The notes below the pieces were generated by a model, which saw nothing but the letters and a program-made list of their open reading frames with translations, made no database searches and was not told the origin of the DNA. Positions 24,608-33,749 of a stretch of DNA of 64,000 bases are shown here, piece by piece; position 1 is the stretch's first letter; each line of letters begins with the position of its first letter. Both the position numbers and the translations under genes were made by a program. The DNA is taken from positions 124,001 to 188,000 of the forward strand of contig NZ_BAABJY010000002.1 in the NCBI RefSeq assembly GCF_039543545.1, read 5' to 3'. The stretch is from Luteimonas vadosa (GTDB lineage Bacteria > Pseudomonadota > Gammaproteobacteria > Xanthomonadales > Xanthomonadaceae).

Positions 24608-25084
24608 TCAGCGCAGCACCCCGGCAAGGCCGGGCACGGGGCTGAGCTGGCTGTTCCGCTCGATCGTATAGGTGCGCGACCGGGCGCGGTCTTCCGGTGC
24701 CGCATCGAGGCTGCCCTCGAGCCGGTAGGCGATGCCACGCCCCGAGGCCAGCGCGTCCGCCATGCGCATGCGCGCGCCCGCCGAGGGCGTGAGCGGAACG
24801 CTCACCACGTCCGCCGATTCCGGACCGATGGTCAGCCCGGGTTGCGCCTGCAGGGTCCCGGCGGCCTCTCCGGCCACCGAGACTTCGAGCGTCACTTGCT
24901 CGAAGCGCATCGGCAGGCTGCTGTAGTTCTGGAGGCGCAAGTCGACGGTCCAACCGCCGTCGGCGCGCACGGTGAGCTGCTGGATGCTGGCCGCCGGCTC
25001 GGAAACGCGGCGCGGCGGGCCGCTCGCGCAACCGGCCAGCAGGGCGCAAGCCAGGAGAATCGACAATGCTCGCAGGTGGGTCAT
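24608..25084 (-). CDS. LEA14-like lipoprotein
   Basis: A 158-residue protein with a lipoprotein signal: MTHLRALSILLACALLAGC, lipobox LAGC at 16-19. The mature part has one beta-rich WHy/LEA14-like domain with LRLQNYSSLPMRFEQVTLEV. Such domains occur in desiccation and stress proteins in bacteria and plants. Because Ala follows the lipid-modified Cys, outer-membrane sorting is expected. Function beyond that is unknown. Confidence 0.82.
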   Translation of the reverse strand: MTHLRALSILLACALLAGCASGPPRRVSEPAASIQQLTVRADGGWTVDLRLQNYSSLPMRFEQVTLEVSVAGEAAGTLQAQPGLTIGPESADVVSVPLTPSAGARMRMADALASGRGIAYRLEGSLDAAPEDRARSRTYTIERNSQLSPVPGLAGVLR

Positions 25085-25141
25085 GCCCCGGCTCCAGGTC
25101 GTTAGGGGTCGAGAATACTACGGCCACCCGCGCCTGCTCCC

Positions 25142-25169
25142 GCGCGGCCGCGCTCGACTGCGGCCGCGC
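25142..25169 (-). terminator. GC-rich hairpin downstream of ppx
   Basis: A perfect 9-bp stem gcgcggccg/cggccgcgc (25142-25150 / 25161-25169) about 60 bp after the ppx stop. It has no T-run, so it may act as an RNA stabiliser or a weak terminator. Confidence 0.35.
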
Positions 25170-25229
25170 TAGCTGCGTCAGCGCGGTGTGCATCGGGCCG
25201 ATCCCCGCCGTGAACGATGCGCGGCGGCG

Positions 25230-26768
25230 TCAGCGCGGCCGGATGTCCAGTTCGATGCCGACCGCCTGCAGGTCCTGCGGCTCGCCTTCCAGGTCGGCGC
25301 GGAGCAGGGGGCGGCTCTCAAGCCATGGCCTTGGCAGCTTGATGGCGAGCCTGCCGTCCGAGGCCGTGGCCTTGAGTTCGGGGATGTCCTGCGCCTCGTG
25401 CGCCCGGTGCAATAGCACGGCGATGCGCAACAGGGTGGCGGTCCGCACGGCAGGGTCGACCAGGCGGTCGGGCAACGCGTTGAAGGCGGACTTCGGGATC
25501 CTGCGGCGATGGGTGCGGACCAGGGCGGCCAGGAATTGTTGTTCCTGCCGCGAGAAGCCGGCGATGTCGGAGTTCTCCAAGATGTAGGCGCCATGCACGT
25601 GGTATTGGCTGTGCGCGATGGTGAGGCCGAGCTCGTGGATCCGTGCCGCCCACGTCAGCATCAGTCGGTCGTCCAGCGATAGCTTCCATGCATCCGCGAC
25701 CTGGTCGAACAGCCGCAGGGCCGTGCGCTCGACGCGCGCGGCCTGGTCGCCGTCGATCGCGTAGCGCTGCATCAGGGCCGCGACCGAGGAGGCGCGCGGG
25801 TCGTCCTCGCTGGCGCGCCCGACCATGTCGTAGAGCACCCCCTCCCGCAAGGCCGCCTTGCTCACGGCCATGCGCTGGAGCCCGAGGGCGGCGAAGGCCG
25901 CTTCGAGCACGAGCAGGCCGCCGGCGATGACCGGCTTGCGCTCCTCGGACAGGCCGGGCAAGTCGATGTCCCGGATGCGCGTCGCCTGCAGCAGGCGCTC
26001 CCGCACCTGCGGCAATGCCTCCGCCGTGACCGCACCCTTGGTCAGCGACATGCCGGCGCAAATGGCACCGATCGCCTTGGCGGTCCCGGAGGCACCCAGC
26101 GCCTCGTCCCATCCCAGGGCCCGGAAGGGCCCGGTGAACTGCTGGAACTCGGCGGTGACTTCGGTCAGCGCCGCCTTCCATTTCTTCGCCGACAGCCTGC
26201 CGTTGCCGAAGAAGCGACGGGTGCTGGCGACGCACCCGACCTGCAGGCTTTCGCGTTCGATCGCCTCGAACCCGCTGCCGATGATGCATTCGGTCGAGCC
26301 GCCGCCGATGTCGATCACCAGGCGCAACTGGTCCGGCTTGGGCGGCTGCGCGTGGGCGACGCCCAGGTAGACCAGGCGCGCTTCCTCGCGGCCCGACACG
26401 ACCTCGATGCCATGCCCGAGCGCGGCTTCGGCCGGCTCCAGGAACGCCTGCGGCGCGGCGAGCCTGCGGACGGTATTGGTGGCGATGGCGCGGACGCGGT
26501 GCGGCGGGATGTCACGGATACGCTGGCCGAACCGGGCGAGGCATTCGAGCGCGCGCTGGCGGACGACGGGATCCAGCCCGCCCTTGTCGTCCAGGCCCTC
26601 GGCCAACCGCACCATTTCGCGCAGCCGGTCGACGATGCGCAGCTGGCCCAGCATGTAGCGGGCGACCACCATGTGGAAGCTGTTGGAGCCCAGGTCGATG
26701 GCGGCGAGGAGGTCGCCGTCGCGCAGCGGGGCGGAGAGCGACTGGCTGCCGGCGACGGCGACGTTCAT
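25230..26768 (-). CDS. ppx: Exopolyphosphatase
   Basis: Ppx removes terminal phosphates from polyphosphate and, in this family, may also hydrolyse pppGpp. The 512-residue protein has the ASKHA phosphate loops AIDLGSNSFHMVVA (about 23-36) and DIGGGSTECI (about 150), and a C-terminal HD-like helical domain (WAARIHELGLTIAHSQYH). Its ATG overlaps the ppk1 stop (ATGA), so the two antagonistic enzymes are translationally coupled. It is the last gene of the phoB-phoR-ppk1-ppx unit. Confidence 0.97.
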   Translation of the reverse strand: MNVAVAGSQSLSAPLRDGDLLAAIDLGSNSFHMVVARYMLGQLRIVDRLREMVRLAEGLDDKGGLDPVVRQRALECLARFGQRIRDIPPHRVRAIATNTVRRLAAPQAFLEPAEAALGHGIEVVSGREEARLVYLGVAHAQPPKPDQLRLVIDIGGGSTECIIGSGFEAIERESLQVGCVASTRRFFGNGRLSAKKWKAALTEVTAEFQQFTGPFRALGWDEALGASGTAKAIGAICAGMSLTKGAVTAEALPQVRERLLQATRIRDIDLPGLSEERKPVIAGGLLVLEAAFAALGLQRMAVSKAALREGVLYDMVGRASEDDPRASSVAALMQRYAIDGDQAARVERTALRLFDQVADAWKLSLDDRLMLTWAARIHELGLTIAHSQYHVHGAYILENSDIAGFSRQEQQFLAALVRTHRRRIPKSAFNALPDRLVDPAVRTATLLRIAVLLHRAHEAQDIPELKATASDGRLAIKLPRPWLESRPLLRADLEGEPQDLQAVGIELDIRPR

Positions 26769-28936
26769 CCGCAGATCCTGTCGAGCAGCGCGGCCTGCGC
26801 GGAATGGGGCGTGGCGCCGTCGCCCGGCACCAGCTTGCAGTAGCTGCCGTCCGCTTGCAGTTCCCAGGCATTGAGATTGTCGGCGAGGTAGTTTTCCAGC
26901 GCCTCGTCGCGCGCGCGTGCCGCGAGTGCGGGATCGAGCACCGGGAAGCAGGTTTCCACCCGCCGCAGCAGGTTGCGCTCCAGCCAGTCGGCACTGGTGC
27001 AGAACAGCTCGGGCTTGCCGTCGTTGCCGAACCAGTAGACGCGGCTGTGTTCCAGGAAGCGTCCGACGATCGAGACCACGCGGATGTTCTCCGACACGCC
27101 CGGAACCCCGGGGCGCAGGGTGCACGCGCCGCGGACGATGAGGTCGACCTGGACCCCCGCCTGCGACGCCGCGTACAGCGCGCGGATGACCTGCGGCTCG
27201 TTGATCGCGTTCATCTTGGCGACGATGCGCCCTGGCCGGCCGGCCCGGGCCAGCCGGGTCTCGCGCTCGATGCGTTGCAGCACGCCGGCATGCAGGGTGA
27301 ATGGCGACTGGAGCAGGCGCTTGAGCCGGATGGCGGGCGCCAGGCCCGAGAGTTGCTGGAACACCTGGTGCACGTCGTTGCCGATTTCCGGGTCCGCGGT
27401 CATCAAGCCGATGTCGGTGTAGGCGCGGGCGGTGCCGGAGTGGTAATTGCCGGTGCCCAGGTGGGTGTAGCGGCGCAACTTCCGCCCCTCGCGACGCACG
27501 ATCAGCAGCATCTTGGCGTGGGTCTTGAAGCCGACCACCCCGTAGACGACCTGCACGCCGGCGTCCTGCAGGCGGTCGGCGAGGCCGAGGTTGGCTTCCT
27601 CGTCGAAGCGTGCGCGCAATTCGACCACCACCGTCACGTCCTTGCCGTTGCGCGCCGCCTGCACCAGGTGCTCGACGATGGCCGAGTCGCGCCCCGTGCG
27701 ATACAGCGTCTGCTTGATCGCCAGCACGTTGGGGTCCTCGGACGCCTGCTTGATCAGCTCGAGCACCGGGGTGAAGGCATCGAAGGGGTGGTGCAGCAGG
27801 ACGTCGCCGTCGGCGATGCGCGCGAACATGTCGTCGCCATTGCGGAGCTGCCGCGGCTGGAACGGCGGGAACTTCAGGTCCGGCCGCTGCACCAGGTCGT
27901 AGACCTGGATGACGCGGTTGAGGTTGACCGGGCCATTGATCCGGTAGACGGCGTTCTCGGGCAGCTCGAAGTTGCGCAGCAGGGTCCGCACGATCGCCTT
28001 GGGGCACTGCGCCGCGATTTCCAGCCGCATGGCGCGAAGGTAGCCCCGGCCGACCAGCTCGTCGCGCAAGGCGAGGGCGAGGTTCTCCACCTCCTCTTCG
28101 TCGACGATCAACTCGGAGTTGCGGGTCACGCGGAACTGGTAGGCGCCCTTGACCTGCATGCCCGGGAACAGCTCGTCGACGAAGGCCGAGAGCACCGCCG
28201 AGAGGAAGACGAAGTCGTACTCGCCGCCCGAGACCCGTTCCGGGATCTGGATGATCCGGGGCAAGGAGCGCGGCGCACGCACGACCGCCAGGTGCCCGCT
28301 GCGGCCGAAGGCGTCCTTGCCCTTCAGCACGACGATGATGTTGAGCGACTTGTTGAGGATCTTGGGGAAGGGGTGCGCGGGGTCGAGCCCCAGCGGAGAG
28401 AGCACGGGCAGGATCTCGTCGCGGAAGTGGCTGCGCAGCCAGCGTGTCTGCTTCGCCGTCCACTGCTCGCGCGGGATCACCTTGACGCCGGCCTCCGACA
28501 ACGCCGGCTTGAGGACCTCGTTCCAGCAGCGGTACTGCGCCTCGACCAGTTCGGCGGTGCGTTCGTGGATGCGCTTGAGCACGGTGGCCGGCGACAACCC
28601 GTCGGATGGCAGGGGCATGTCGAAGTCCTGCGCATGGCGCACGGTGGCGGCGCGGATCTCGAAGAATTCATCGAGGTTGGTGCAGGAGATGCAGAGGTAG
28701 CGCAGCCGCTCGAGCACCGGGACCGCCTCGTCCTGCGCCTGCGCGAGCACCCTGAAGTTGAAGTCGAGCTGCGACAGCTCGCGGTTGAGATACAGCGCCG
28801 GATCGCACAGGGGATCCATCGCGCCGTCGCCGCATGGGTGCGTCGCATCGCCGGTCGCGACGGCTGCGGCCGGCTTGCGCTTCTTGCGGGGCGGGGTGTC
28901 AGGACTGGCCAACGGGGTCTCCCTTGTTGCCACCAT
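26765..28936 (-). CDS. ppk1: Polyphosphate kinase 1
   Basis: Ppk1 makes polyphosphate from ATP. The 723-residue protein has the N-terminal LNRELSQLDFNFRVL block and the two phospholipase-D-like catalytic segments, including GFKTHAKMLLI and RYTHLGTGNYHSGTA, which hold the autophosphorylated histidines. It is expected at the membrane or polyP granule. The start at 28936 overlaps phoR by 38 bp and gives a basic extension (PPRKKRKPAAA); the ATG at 28819 is an alternative. Overlap with both phoR and ppx indicates one transcript. Confidence 0.96.
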   Translation of the reverse strand: MVATRETPLASPDTPPRKKRKPAAAVATGDATHPCGDGAMDPLCDPALYLNRELSQLDFNFRVLAQAQDEAVPVLERLRYLCISCTNLDEFFEIRAATVRHAQDFDMPLPSDGLSPATVLKRIHERTAELVEAQYRCWNEVLKPALSEAGVKVIPREQWTAKQTRWLRSHFRDEILPVLSPLGLDPAHPFPKILNKSLNIIVVLKGKDAFGRSGHLAVVRAPRSLPRIIQIPERVSGGEYDFVFLSAVLSAFVDELFPGMQVKGAYQFRVTRNSELIVDEEEVENLALALRDELVGRGYLRAMRLEIAAQCPKAIVRTLLRNFELPENAVYRINGPVNLNRVIQVYDLVQRPDLKFPPFQPRQLRNGDDMFARIADGDVLLHHPFDAFTPVLELIKQASEDPNVLAIKQTLYRTGRDSAIVEHLVQAARNGKDVTVVVELRARFDEEANLGLADRLQDAGVQVVYGVVGFKTHAKMLLIVRREGRKLRRYTHLGTGNYHSGTARAYTDIGLMTADPEIGNDVHQVFQQLSGLAPAIRLKRLLQSPFTLHAGVLQRIERETRLARAGRPGRIVAKMNAINEPQVIRALYAASQAGVQVDLIVRGACTLRPGVPGVSENIRVVSIVGRFLEHSRVYWFGNDGKPELFCTSADWLERNLLRRVETCFPVLDPALAARARDEALENYLADNLNAWELQADGSYCKLVPGDGATPHSAQAALLDRICG

Positions 28937-30245
28937 TGTGGCCCGTCTCGCGCGCAATGACGCGATCGGCGCCAAACGAGCACGAGAACGTGCTGCCCTG
29001 GCCGATCTCGCTTTCGATCGACAGCCGTGCGTTGTGCAGCTGCAGCACGTGCTTGACGATCGCCAGGCCCAGGCCGGTCCCGCCGGACTCGCGCGAGCGG
29101 CTGGTGGATACGCGGTAGAAGCGCTCGGTGATGCGGGGCAGGTGCGCCGCCGGAATGCCGTAGCCGGTGTCGTGCACCGACAAAGTGGCACCCCTGGCAT
29201 CGCCGTCGAAGCGCACGGTGATGCGGCCGCCCGTGGGCGTGTAGCGCACGGCGTTGGCGACCAGGTTGGAAAAGGCGCTGTGCAGTTCGCGAGGGGATCC
29301 GAGCAGGTCGACGCTGGCGTCGTCGTCGATCGAGATGGCGTGCCGGCGCTGGCTCAGGGCCTCGGCCTCGCGCTTCAGGGTCGCGAGCATCGGGGCCATC
29401 GACACCGCTTCGGCGGAGACGGCTTCCTGCGCCTCGAGCCGCGACAAGGTCAGCAGGTCCTCGACCAGCTGCGTCATCCGCTGGGATTGCAGCTGCATCT
29501 CGGCGAGCATCGGGGCCCACGCCGGCTGCTCCTCCGGATCCAGCATCTCCAGGTAGCCGTGGATGACGGTCAGCGGCGTGCGGAGTTCATGCGAGACGTT
29601 GGCGACGAAGTCGCGGCGCATCTGCTCCAGTCGCATGAGCTTGCTGATGTCGCGCACCACCAGCAGCCACAGGTTCTCCGAATACGGGATCAGGCGCAGG
29701 CTCAGCCGGAGGTCGGGGTCGACCGGCGAGGGCACGTCGAGCAAGGGTTCGGCATGGCGGCCGCTGGCGAGCCAGCGCGAGATCGGCAAGGGCCGCAGGC
29801 GGTCGCCCAGCGGGGCGCCACTGTCGGCGGGATATTGCAGGCCAAGCAATGGCGTCGCCGCTTCGTTGAACCATTGGATGCGCTGCCCGTTGCGCTCGAC
29901 CACCAGGACCGCGTCCGGCAACGCCGCCGCGGCGGCGCGGTAGGCACGCAGCATTTCGACCAGTCGCCGCTGTCGGGTGCGGGTATCGTCCTGGCTGCGA
30001 TGCAGCTGGCGGTCAAGTTGGTTCCAGGCACCCTGGCCGCGCGGCGGTGGCAACCGCTTCCCGGCGGCCAGGCGCCGCAGCACGCCGTGGAGTCTCCAGT
30101 GATGCCAGGCCAGCAAACCGAGTGCCGCCACGGCCAGCGCGGGCCACGCCTGGCCGATGAGGATGCCGAACAGGAGCGCAACCGACAGCGCCAAGGCCAG
30201 GCGGCCGAGGGTGTGGGTCCAAGGGGAGTGATCGGATGGCGGCAT
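28899..30245 (-). CDS. phoR: Phosphate-regulon sensor histidine kinase PhoR
   Basis: Membrane sensor kinase that phosphorylates PhoB when phosphate is scarce. The 448-residue protein has two N-terminal hydrophobic segments (about 15-50), a PAS-like region (about 105-190), the phospho-acceptor His in FVANVSHELRTPLTVIHG, and the ATPase with NLVANAVRYTP, DTGYGI and GGTGLGLAIVKH. It starts 9 bp after the phoB stop. Confidence 0.96.
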   Translation of the reverse strand: MPPSDHSPWTHTLGRLALALSVALLFGILIGQAWPALAVAALGLLAWHHWRLHGVLRRLAAGKRLPPPRGQGAWNQLDRQLHRSQDDTRTRQRRLVEMLRAYRAAAAALPDAVLVVERNGQRIQWFNEAATPLLGLQYPADSGAPLGDRLRPLPISRWLASGRHAEPLLDVPSPVDPDLRLSLRLIPYSENLWLLVVRDISKLMRLEQMRRDFVANVSHELRTPLTVIHGYLEMLDPEEQPAWAPMLAEMQLQSQRMTQLVEDLLTLSRLEAQEAVSAEAVSMAPMLATLKREAEALSQRRHAISIDDDASVDLLGSPRELHSAFSNLVANAVRYTPTGGRITVRFDGDARGATLSVHDTGYGIPAAHLPRITERFYRVSTSRSRESGGTGLGLAIVKHVLQLHNARLSIESEIGQGSTFSCSFGADRVIARETGHNGGNKGDPVGQS

Positions 30246-30254
30246 GCCGCCAGT

Positions 30255-30944
30255 CTAGAGCGAGGCCGAGAAGCGGTAGCCCGCGCCACGCACGGTCTGC
30301 ACCATGCCCTCCAGTCCCGCCGGTTCCAGCGTCTTGCGCAAGCGGCGGATGTGCACGTCGACCGTGCGCTCCTCGACGTAGACGTTGCCGCCCCACACGT
30401 GGTCGAGCAGCTGCGATCGCGAGTACACCCGTTCCGGATGGGTCATGAAGAAATGCAGCAGCCGGTATTCGGTGGGACCGATCTGCACCGGGTCGTCGCC
30501 GGCGAAGACCCGGTGCGCCGCTCCGTCGATCCGCAGCGCGCCGATGCTGACGCTGCCGTCCTCGTCGTCGTCGCGCGACCGGCGCATGACGGCGCGGATG
30601 CGGGCGAGCAGCTCGCGCGCGGAAAACGGCTTGACCACGTAGTCGTCGACGCCCGCTTCCAGCCCGCCGACGCGGTCGTCCTCCTCGCCGCGGGCAGTCA
30701 GCATGATGATCGGCACGTCGCGGGTCAGGGATTCGCGGCGCAGGCGGCGCGCAAGGTCCAGGCCGCTGGTCCCCGGCAGCATCCAGTCGAGAAGGATCAG
30801 GTCCGGCACCTTTTCCGAGATCGACTCGTGCGCCTGCCGGGCGTCGCCGGCATGCGCCGGTTCGTAGTCGCCCTTGCGCAGGGCGAAGGCGACCATCTCG
30901 CGGATGGCCGGCTCGTCGTCGACGATCAGGATGCGCTTCTGCAT
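30255..30944 (-). CDS. phoB: Phosphate-regulon response regulator PhoB
   Basis: An OmpR/PhoB-type regulator of 229 residues. The receiver domain has acidic pocket VDDEPA, phospho-Asp in LLDWMLPG (about 53), a conserved Thr and the K-P-F of VKPFSARELLARI. The C-terminal winged helix binds Pho boxes and recruits RNA polymerase. A triple Pho box lies 53 bp upstream, which indicates autoregulation. Confidence 0.97.
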   Translation of the reverse strand: MQKRILIVDDEPAIREMVAFALRKGDYEPAHAGDARQAHESISEKVPDLILLDWMLPGTSGLDLARRLRRESLTRDVPIIMLTARGEEDDRVGGLEAGVDDYVVKPFSARELLARIRAVMRRSRDDDEDGSVSIGALRIDGAAHRVFAGDDPVQIGPTEYRLLHFFMTHPERVYSRSQLLDHVWGGNVYVEERTVDVHIRRLRKTLEPAGLEGMVQTVRGAGYRFSASL

Positions 30945-30996
30945 TGGCGGTGCCGTACGCGTTTCGGCGTCGTTGCCGGGTGGTTCGCGCCAGTAG

Positions 30997-31025
30997 ACGA
31001 CAGTTTAGTGTCAGCGGCGTGACAG
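30997..31025 (-). promoter_or_regulatory. Triple Pho box upstream of phoB
   Basis: On the minus strand three 7-bp units CTGTCAC, CTGACAC and CTGTCGT are separated by 4 bp each (gccg, taaa), exactly the 11-bp period of PhoB half-sites (consensus CTGTCAT). On the plus strand they are 31019-31025, 31008-31014 and 30997-31003. The site ends 53 bp before the phoB start and should replace the -35 element. I see no strong -10. Confidence 0.75.
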
Positions 31026-31027
31026 CG

Positions 31028-32698
31028 TCATCGGCGGTGCAGGTCCTCGTCGCGGATCCCCTGTCGCTTCAGTTCAAGGACCGTCGGCGTGATTGCCGCG
31101 ATGCGGGCGTCGATGCGCGCGCGTGCGTAGTAATCCAGGTCGTCCCGCTTGCGCAGCGTATTGAGCTGTACGAGGGCCTGCTCCGGTCGTCCGCTCAGGT
31201 AAGCCGCTTCGGCCCAAGCCTCGCCGGCGCGGGCCGTGTCGCCCGCGATCTCGCTGGCGCGCGCGAACGTGCGCTGGAAGACCGGGTCGTCGCCCGAGCT
31301 TGCCGCCAACGGGCGCAGGATCGCCTGCGCGCGCCGCCCTGCTTCCGCGGTGTTGCGCTCCCCGAGGACGCCCGCGTAGGTCAGGGTCACCGCGCGATTG
31401 CCCGGCATGCGATCGACCAACGCCTCGAAGCGGGCATCGGCCGCCGCCAACTGGCCGGCACGCGCTTCGGCCTGTGCCAGGGCCAGGCTCACCCAGACAT
31501 CGCCTGGATGACGGGCAAGCAACGGCTTGAGTTCCGCTGCCGCGGCAGCGCCCTGTCCATCGAGCAAGCGCGCCAGCGCCAGTCCGTAGGCCTGGGCGTC
31601 GCTGAATTCACCACTGCCGGAGCGCGTGCGCTCGTACTCCCGGATCGCGGCGTCCGGCGTGATGGCGCTCAGCACGCGCAGGCGCTCGCGGGCCCAGCCG
31701 AAGTGGCCGCTGCCACCCTGGGCCAGCGCGTCACCGGGCAGGCGAAGCGAAGAGGGCAACAGCGGGTTCTCGCTGGACCATGGCGACCCGGGCGCGCCGA
31801 GCAGGCTGCGGTCGATGCGCTGCACATTCTCGATCCGGCCGCCCTCCGGCGTGGTTGTGGCCGTGGTCACGCGCACCTTCCCCTCGGCGAGCTTCTCCGC
31901 GCGCTGCTTGGCTTCGCTGATGCGGGTGGCGGTGACCGGGTGGGTCTTGAGGTAGTCCGGCGCGCGCTCGCGGGCACCGCCCTGGTTGGTGCGAAGCAGC
32001 GCCTGCATCCGCTCGAACATCGCCGCCATCGCATCCGGGTCGTAACCGCCACGGTCGAGGGTCCGGATCCCGATGCGATCGGCCTCCGATTCGTTGGAGC
32101 GCGTGTAATCGATCTGGCGCTGGACCATCAGCCCCTGCGCCCCGGCGACAGCGGCCATGGCGGCGTTGTCTCCGGATCGGCTGTCCGATTGCGAAGCCAG
32201 CGCGATCGCGCCCAGCATCGCCAGCAGGATCGGCACGCTGTCCTTCTGCGCGCGCTCCACGCTGCGCAGCACGTGCTCCTGGGTCACGTGCGCGATCTCG
32301 TGGGCAAGGACCGCGGCCACCTCGTCCTCGCTTTGCGCGGTCAGCACGAGCCCGGCATTGGTGCCGATGTAACCGCCCACCGTGGCGAAGGCGTTGACTT
32401 CGCGGTCGTTGAGCATGAAGAACGTGAACGATTGCTCGGGATCGTCGCTGGCCGACGCCAGCCGGCTCCCGAGCGAACGCAGCCAGCCGTCGACCAAGGG
32501 GTCTTCCAGCACGTAACCGTAATGCCGCAGCTGCGCCAGCATCATTCGCCCGTACTCGCGCTGCTGCGCCGGTCCCAGCACCCCGCCGGCCGAGGACCCG
32601 ATGTCCGGGAGCCGGCTGTCCTGCGCCGGCGCATGCAGGCTGGCCAGGGCGAGCGTGATCGCGGCGACGGGGAGCAACAGGTGGAGGGTGGGGCGCAT
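31028..32698 (-). CDS. bepA: M48 metalloprotease of the BepA type
   Basis: A periplasmic protein of 556 residues with signal peptide (LPVAAITLALASLHAPA), zinc motif HEIAH (about 134-138) in AAVLAHEIAHVTQEHV, third ligand Glu in NESEADRIGI, and C-terminal TPR-like helices. BepA assists outer-membrane protein assembly and degrades stalled LptD and BamA substrates. The length is longer than E. coli BepA (487), mostly in the linker. It ends just before the phoB Pho box on the same strand. Confidence 0.88.
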   Translation of the reverse strand: MRPTLHLLLPVAAITLALASLHAPAQDSRLPDIGSSAGGVLGPAQQREYGRMMLAQLRHYGYVLEDPLVDGWLRSLGSRLASASDDPEQSFTFFMLNDREVNAFATVGGYIGTNAGLVLTAQSEDEVAAVLAHEIAHVTQEHVLRSVERAQKDSVPILLAMLGAIALASQSDSRSGDNAAMAAVAGAQGLMVQRQIDYTRSNESEADRIGIRTLDRGGYDPDAMAAMFERMQALLRTNQGGARERAPDYLKTHPVTATRISEAKQRAEKLAEGKVRVTTATTTPEGGRIENVQRIDRSLLGAPGSPWSSENPLLPSSLRLPGDALAQGGSGHFGWARERLRVLSAITPDAAIREYERTRSGSGEFSDAQAYGLALARLLDGQGAAAAAELKPLLARHPGDVWVSLALAQAEARAGQLAAADARFEALVDRMPGNRAVTLTYAGVLGERNTAEAGRRAQAILRPLAASSGDDPVFQRTFARASEIAGDTARAGEAWAEAAYLSGRPEQALVQLNTLRKRDDLDYYARARIDARIAAITPTVLELKRQGIRDEDLHRR

Positions 32699-32895
32699 GC
32701 GTTCGACTCTACAGGGGTGGTGACCAGGCGGGCGTGGCGAGCCAGCATGAGGCTGCCGTGGGGTCCGGGCGTGAATCCGCCGTTAACCCGCCATGCGGGA
32801 AGCTGGGGTCGGAGGATGCGCGGAAGGGGTGAAAAGCCCAGCCCGCGGCCCCACAATCTGACCCCCGCCGCCCACTGAAGTTTCCGGAGATCCCC

Positions 32896-33174
32896 TTGAG
32901 CGATTCGCAATGCCCGCCCATCACCCTCTATACGAGTGCCATCTGCGGCTACTGCGTCGCGGCCAAGAACTTCCTGAAGAGCAAGGGATTGGAGTGGCAG
33001 GAGGTCAGGATCGACACCGACCCTGACGCGCGTGAGCGGATGATGGCCCTGGCGAGGCGCACCAGCGTGCCGCAGATCTTCATCGGCGATATCCACGTTG
33101 GGGGGTACAGCGACCTCATGGCCATGCACCGCGAAGGCAAGCTCGAAGCGCTGCTGTCGGGGGGCGGCGCGTGA
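32896..33174 (+). CDS. grxC: Glutaredoxin 3 (CGYC active site, TTG start)
   Basis: A 92-residue thioredoxin-fold disulfide reductase using glutathione. The active site is AICGYC instead of the usual CPYC, with SVPQIFIGDIHVGGYSDL supplying the cis-proline and glutathione-binding parts. TTG 32896 is preceded by GGAGA at 5 bp spacing, and no in-frame ATG gives a complete N-terminus. Its stop overlaps the GTG of the next gene. Upstream lies a divergent region shared with the BepA gene. Confidence 0.93.
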   Translation: MSDSQCPPITLYTSAICGYCVAAKNFLKSKGLEWQEVRIDTDPDARERMMALARRTSVPQIFIGDIHVGGYSDLMAMHREGKLEALLSGGGA

Positions 33175-33563
33175 GCGGCGACGAGTCGGATCGCTTGCGC
33201 GCGTTCACGGACTTCCGCAAGCGCATGAACGAGCGCATCCTCGCCGAGCCCAACCAGGTCGTCCGGCGGTTCTTCGCCCTGGACACGCAGACCTACCAGG
33301 CGGGCGCGCTGGACCGGAAGACGAAGGAGCTGCTGGGCCTGGTCGCTTCCCTCGTCCTGCGCTGCGACGATTGCATCAGCTACCACGTGGCGCAGTGCCG
33401 CGAGGCGGGCGTCGCCCGCGACGAGATGTTCGAGGCGTTCTCGGTCGGGCTGGTGGTCGGTGGCAGCATCGTCATCCCGCACCTGCGACGCGCGGTGGAT
33501 TTCCTGGACCAGCTGGAACAGGGAGCGACGGACGAGCCGGAGCCCCATGACCACGACGGCTGA
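33171..33563 (+). CDS. Carboxymuconolactone decarboxylase (AhpD-like) family protein
   Basis: A 130-residue all-helical protein with the AhpD-like signature CDDCISYH (CxxC then His), typical of small thiol peroxidase-related members of the family. The GTG start overlaps the glutaredoxin stop (GTGA), so the two are co-translated. Together they suggest a thiol redox pair. The C-terminal acidic/His tail (DEPEPHDHDG) may bind metal. The specific reaction is not known. Confidence 0.88.
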   Translation: MSGDESDRLRAFTDFRKRMNERILAEPNQVVRRFFALDTQTYQAGALDRKTKELLGLVASLVLRCDDCISYHVAQCREAGVARDEMFEAFSVGLVVGGSIVIPHLRRAVDFLDQLEQGATDEPEPHDHDG

Positions 33564-33664
33564 GCCTTCGGGCGCCATGGCACCCTAGTCGGCGCCTGGG
33601 CGTCGCGGTCGTCCGCGGCTGGCCTCGCTCCACTCGGGATCCGCGACCGGCTGCGTCGCCTGCC

Positions 33665-33693
33665 TTGGGCGGGGCGGGCTGCTCCGGCATAAT
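33665..33693 (+). promoter_or_regulatory. Promoter of the isocitrate dehydrogenase gene
   Basis: TTGGGC (33665-33670), a 17-bp spacer and CATAAT (33688-33693), about 57 bp before the ATG. Confidence 0.5.
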
Positions 33694-33749
33694 GCACGCC
33701 CGTTTTCCCGGCGTTGCGCGATCGCGCGCGTCCCTTTCCGGAACCCCAC

